Of a stretch of 64,000 nucleotides of DNA, positions 61,321 through 64,000 are shown in pieces. The DNA comes from an uncultured Winogradskyella sp. GTDB lineage: Bacteria; Bacteroidota; Bacteroidia; Flavobacteriales; Flavobacteriaceae. Both the position numbers and the translations under genes were made by a program. Positions within the stretch are counted from its first letter, which is position 1; each line of letters starts with the position of its first letter. The notes under the pieces were generated by a model. The model made no database searches. It saw only the letters and a program-made list of their open reading frames with translations, and was not told the origin of the DNA. The stretch lies in the NCBI RefSeq assembly GCF_947501905.1, contig NZ_CANMXL010000004.1, forward strand, positions 208,777 to 272,776. The letters run 5' to 3'.

Positions 61321-62214
61321 TTATAATAATGTTTGTTGTCCATTAGTATCGTCATTAGGTATTTTTAAATCTGTGCCCAACTCAGAATTCATTTTATTAA
61401 TTAAATATGCTGAAAGCAACGGTGATTCCTTTTCAATATTCTGATGTACAAAGAAATTGATGTCATTAATTCCAGCATCTTTCCATATTTTTAAGCGTTC
61501 TACCCAATCATCCAATCGTGTATAATCGCTCTGATGATTGGCACCTACATAGCGTATAAAAGCCCTTGAGTTTGTTAAGCGCATATGCATGATGTCTCGT
61601 CTTCCTGCAGAATCAACAATGATATTTGAAATATTATTCTCTTCCAATAGCTGGTACAAATCTTCTGCAACAGCCTTGTCATTATACCAATTTGTATGTC
61701 TAAACTCCATTGCTAATGGAATCTCTTTTGGCCAAGATTCAGCAAAATTTATGACTCTATCAAAATCTTTAGGGGCAAAATTAGTATGCATTTGTAAAAA
61801 TATGCAGCCTAGTTTTTCCTTAAGATTAATGGCACTGTATAAATAGTTATCCACTACGGGTTTTACTTCATCGTTTAAGCGTTTCCAATGACTTATTTCT
61901 TGATTAAGCTTAGGAAAAAACTTAAAATTAGGTGGAGTCTTGTCATACCATTTTATGAACTGCTCTGGTGGGAAAATCCTATAAAAAGTAGCATTAAGCT
62001 CAATGGAATTAAATTGACGAGAGTAATATTCTAACTCATCTTTAGTACCTCTTGGATAAAACCCCTTTAGATCTGCCCTATTCCATTTAGCACAACCTAC
62101 AAATACATTTGTTCTGTTTGATGGGTTGTCTTTTAAAACTCTTAAGGTATCGGTATGGTCTATGGGTAAAGTAAAATCTATATCTTCAGGATTGTCGACA
62201 CTTCCAAACTTCAT
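61321..62214 (-). CDS. DUF72 (YecE-like) protein
   Basis: A 297-residue TIM-barrel-like protein with the family motifs VFVGCAKWNRADLKGFYPRG, YYSRQFNSIELNATFYRIFP, GCIFLQMHTNFAPK, LAMEFRHTNWYND and FFVHQNIEKESPLLSAYLIN. The function of DUF72 proteins is unresolved. The gene abuts the thioesterase (1 bp). Length is normal. Confidence 0.9.
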   Translation of the reverse strand: MKFGSVDNPEDIDFTLPIDHTDTLRVLKDNPSNRTNVFVGCAKWNRADLKGFYPRGTKDELEYYSRQFNSIELNATFYRIFPPEQFIKWYDKTPPNFKFFPKLNQEISHWKRLNDEVKPVVDNYLYSAINLKEKLGCIFLQMHTNFAPKDFDRVINFAESWPKEIPLAMEFRHTNWYNDKAVAEDLYQLLEENNISNIIVDSAGRRDIMHMRLTNSRAFIRYVGANHQSDYTRLDDWVERLKIWKDAGINDINFFVHQNIEKESPLLSAYLINKMNSELGTDLKIPNDDTNGQQTLL

Positions 62215-62367
62215 ATTTATAATTTTAAGATAAAGATACTAACTTGTAATTGTACTAGCTAGAAATTGATTTGTTAATAACACCGTTGACAAGATAATTC
62301 TCACATTAATATTTCTCCTTGGTTAATACTTAAATTTAATTCCATATTAATTCAATTCTACTTTGAT

Positions 62368-62784
62368 ATGGAAACCCGCTCTAAACATCTACTTGACATC
62401 AGACCACTAATTCCCTCAGCAAAAGTCTATGACTCTATGTCTAATGACGAAGCTTTTCAGAACAAAACGCTCCGTCCTATTATAAAGATGCAGAACGATT
62501 TGTTTGTAGCTGTGTTTAAAAATTATATTTCAAAACGAAAAAATGTGTTTTACGACTTAACACTACCAAAGCAATTGGCCTACATAGAAAATGCTATACA
62601 TAAAGACATGAAGTTTAGGAACTCTCTTAAAGGTATGGTGATTGGGCAGTTTACTGTTGAAGAATATGAGCTGTATATTCTAAATTCTTCAGCATTAAAC
62701 AAGCGCATGATGAACATCGTAAAAGAGCGTTTGCTCAGCAGCATTCAGCTTTTTATAAAACCTGATTTTCTAAAAGCGGTATAA
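62368..62784 (+). CDS. Conserved-looking cytoplasmic protein, unknown
   Basis: A 138-residue helical protein (METRSKHLLDIRPLIPSAKV, NKTLRPIIKMQNDLFVAVFK, SLKGMVIGQFTVEEYELYIL). I believe similar proteins occur in other Flavobacteria but cannot name a function. It is divergent from the DUF72 gene and 78 bp before the TetR gene; co-regulation is possible. Confidence 0.6.
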   Translation: METRSKHLLDIRPLIPSAKVYDSMSNDEAFQNKTLRPIIKMQNDLFVAVFKNYISKRKNVFYDLTLPKQLAYIENAIHKDMKFRNSLKGMVIGQFTVEEYELYILNSSALNKRMMNIVKERLLSSIQLFIKPDFLKAV

Positions 62785-62839
62785 TCAATTTCTAATTTTA
62801 TAATTCTTTTAACATCTCTATATTAAAATTGTTTTTAAT

Positions 62840-62859
62840 TTTGGAACGTTCATTTCAAA
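62840..62859. promoter_or_regulatory. TetR-type operator candidate, copy 1
   Basis: TTTGGAAC-GTTC-ATTTCAAA is an imperfect palindrome ending 3 bp before the TetR start. Each half differs by one base from the perfect halves of the site at 63459-63478, suggesting autoregulation. Confidence 0.6.
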
Positions 62860-62862
62860 TAA

Positions 62863-63444
62863 ATGCCAAAAACCGAAGTTTTTAATAAAGAAATAGTGCT
62901 CAATCAAGCAAGTCATGTATTCCATACAAAGGGGTATAATGCTGCATCTATGCAGGATTTAGTGGATGCCACAGGCTTAAATCGCTCAAGTATCTATAAT
63001 TCTTTTGGCAATAAGCATAATCTATTTCTAGAATGCTTAAAGGTGTATCAAAACAAATATCAAAGGTCAATTTCTAATCTTTTATTAAAAGCTAACTGTC
63101 CTTTGAAAGCTATTGAATCTATCTTTGAATTGTATTTAGAAGAGATTGTCAAAGATAATGATAATAAAGGTTGCCTAATTACTAACTGTAAATCTGAAAT
63201 GGCCAATCAAGATTCTACAATTAATAATTTTTTAATAAACAATCAGGAAAGCACTTTAGCTTTATTTGAGGATTTAGTTAACCAAGGGCAAGAAAATTCT
63301 AGTATCAATAGAAATCGCACTCCTAAAGACTATGCGCTTTATTTGTTTACTGCGATACAAGGGTTTAGAATGACAGGTATTTTAATTGATAATAAACAAC
63401 AATTGCAAAGCCTTATTAATACGACTTTGCAGAACTTAAAGTAA
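62863..63444 (+). CDS. TetR/AcrR family repressor
   Basis: A 193-residue protein. The N-terminal HTH is typical (VLNQASHVFHTKGYNAASMQ, DLVDATGLNRSSIYNSFGNK) and the C-terminal ligand domain is of the AcrR/TetR_C type (LEEIVKDNDNKGCLITNCKS). It is adjacent to the SDR gene with matching palindromes before each, so it most likely represses itself and the SDR gene until a small electrophile or ligand binds. Confidence 0.92.
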   Translation: MPKTEVFNKEIVLNQASHVFHTKGYNAASMQDLVDATGLNRSSIYNSFGNKHNLFLECLKVYQNKYQRSISNLLLKANCPLKAIESIFELYLEEIVKDNDNKGCLITNCKSEMANQDSTINNFLINNQESTLALFEDLVNQGQENSSINRNRTPKDYALYLFTAIQGFRMTGILIDNKQQLQSLINTTLQNLK

Positions 63445-63458
63445 TTTTTTTAATCTAA

Positions 63459-63478
63459 TTTGAAACGATTGTTTCAAA
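63459..63478. promoter_or_regulatory. TetR-type operator candidate, copy 2
   Basis: TTTGAAAC-GATT-GTTTCAAA is a perfect 8-bp inverted repeat with a 4-bp spacer, located 13 bp before the SDR start codon. It shares its half-sites with the copy before the TetR gene. Confidence 0.75.
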
Positions 63479-63491
63479 TAAAACAAACATT

Positions 63492-64000
63492 ATGGGTAAA
63501 TTAAAAAACAAAGTTGCAGTAATTACTGGAGCTAATAGCGGTATAGGTTTAGCAACTGCAAAACTATACTTAAAAGAAGGTGCAAAAGTTGTGCTTTCTG
63601 GAAGACGACAAGACGCTTTAGATGAAGTAGCTAAAGATTTAGAAGGTGATTTTATAACTGTATTAGCTGATGTATCAAAACCAGAAGATAATATCAATCT
63701 AATAAAAGAAGTAACAAATAAGTATGGTAATATTGATATATTGTTCTTAAATGCTGGCATTGCTCCTATTTCACCAACAACAGATATTACTGCAGAGCAT
63801 TATGATGAAATCTTTAATATAAATGTTAAAGGACCAATACTAGCTACAAAAGAAGCATTACCAAAAATTAATGATGGTGGTACTATTCTGTTCACAAATT
63901 CTATAGTACATCAAAAAGGGTTTGATGGTTTAGGTGTATACTCTGCAAGTAAAGGTGCATTAAGAGCGTATTCTCGCGTATTAACTTCTGAAGTAAAGTC
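63492..64000 (+). CDS. Short-chain dehydrogenase/reductase (partial, cut by the right edge)
   Basis: About 169 residues are visible from ATG 63492. The NAD(P)-binding TGANSGIG motif is at residues 12-19, NAG (LNAGIAP) near 87, and the active site YSASK with an upstream catalytic Ser (TNSIVHQKG) near 140-155. An Arg pair after the second strand (SGRRQD) suggests NADPH use. It is the probable target of the adjacent TetR repressor. The C-terminal third is outside the window. Confidence 0.93.
   Translation, partial: MGKLKNKVAVITGANSGIGLATAKLYLKEGAKVVLSGRRQDALDEVAKDLEGDFITVLADVSKPEDNINLIKEVTNKYGNIDILFLNAGIAPISPTTDITAEHYDEIFNINVKGPILATKEALPKINDGGTILFTNSIVHQKGFDGLGVYSASKGALRAYSRVLTSEVK

Noticed and set aside
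63455..63760. Minus-strand 101-codon frame
   Set aside because: It is antisense to the strongly supported SDR gene.

Overview
The window is AT-rich DNA from a marine-type member of the Bacteroidota, most likely Flavobacteriaceae. The evidence is the type IX secretion (T9SS) protein set: PorP/SprF-family proteins, a giant SprB-like adhesin and several C-terminal T9SS sorting domains. It also has family genes common in that group (DUF2452, DUF3817, an HEVGH metalloprotease of the DUF5117/DUF4953 type, patatin, AraC regulators with a 7TM front). I saw no rRNA, tRNA or CRISPR array.

Layout. (1) 1-14.9 kb, minus strand: a T9SS/gliding surface cluster with a truncated PorP/SprF protein, a 2738-residue SprB-repeat adhesin, a PorP/SprF protein fused to a coiled coil and SPOR-like end, and secreted proteins. 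(2) 15.1-28.7 kb, mostly plus strand: secreted and envelope housekeeping genes (patatin, M13 peptidase, WD40-like protein, large T9SS client, AraC regulator, a Nudix-like/SnoaL-like/DJ-1 fusion, a secreted-looking methyltransferase). (3) 29.0-34.24 kb: a compact four-gene operon (nucleoside-phosphorylase-like protein, ParB-like protein, SNF2-type helicase, D12-class adenine methylase). (4) 34.24-47.66 kb: a complete-looking provirus. (5) 47.8-64 kb, mostly minus strand: a small operon pairing a TPR-adenylyl cyclase with a PycTM-like membrane protein, topoisomerase III, a cold-shock protein, a metalloprotease, MscS, a T9SS client, a thioesterase, DUF72, and a TetR/SDR pair cut by the right edge.

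The main result is in regions 3 and 4. Three 28-bp sites resembling the chromosome dimer-resolution site dif (11-bp arm, 6-bp centre, 11-bp arm) lie in the same orientation at 28992, 34233 and 47651. They bound exactly the four-gene operon and exactly the provirus. Neither unit encodes an integrase. I infer two tandem elements inserted at dif by the host XerC/XerD recombinases: a 5.2-kb 'dif module' carrying a candidate, apparently undescribed defence system, and a 13.4-kb virus. Host genes to the left run mainly rightward and those to the right mainly leftward, as expected near a replication terminus.

The provirus encodes a gene II/X-family rolling-circle replication protein, a single-stranded DNA-binding protein, a probable double jelly-roll capsid protein (PM2/FLiP type), many very small membrane proteins, arginine-rich DNA-condensing peptides, a muramidase plus holin, and a propeller-like candidate spike. 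It also has a minus-strand accessory operon (two tiny proteins, an outer-membrane protein, an adenine methylase) and about 250 bp of stacked hairpins that look like a single-stranded DNA replication origin. No packaging ATPase is visible. Together these suggest a membrane-containing, possibly single-stranded DNA virus distantly related to FLiP or PM2.
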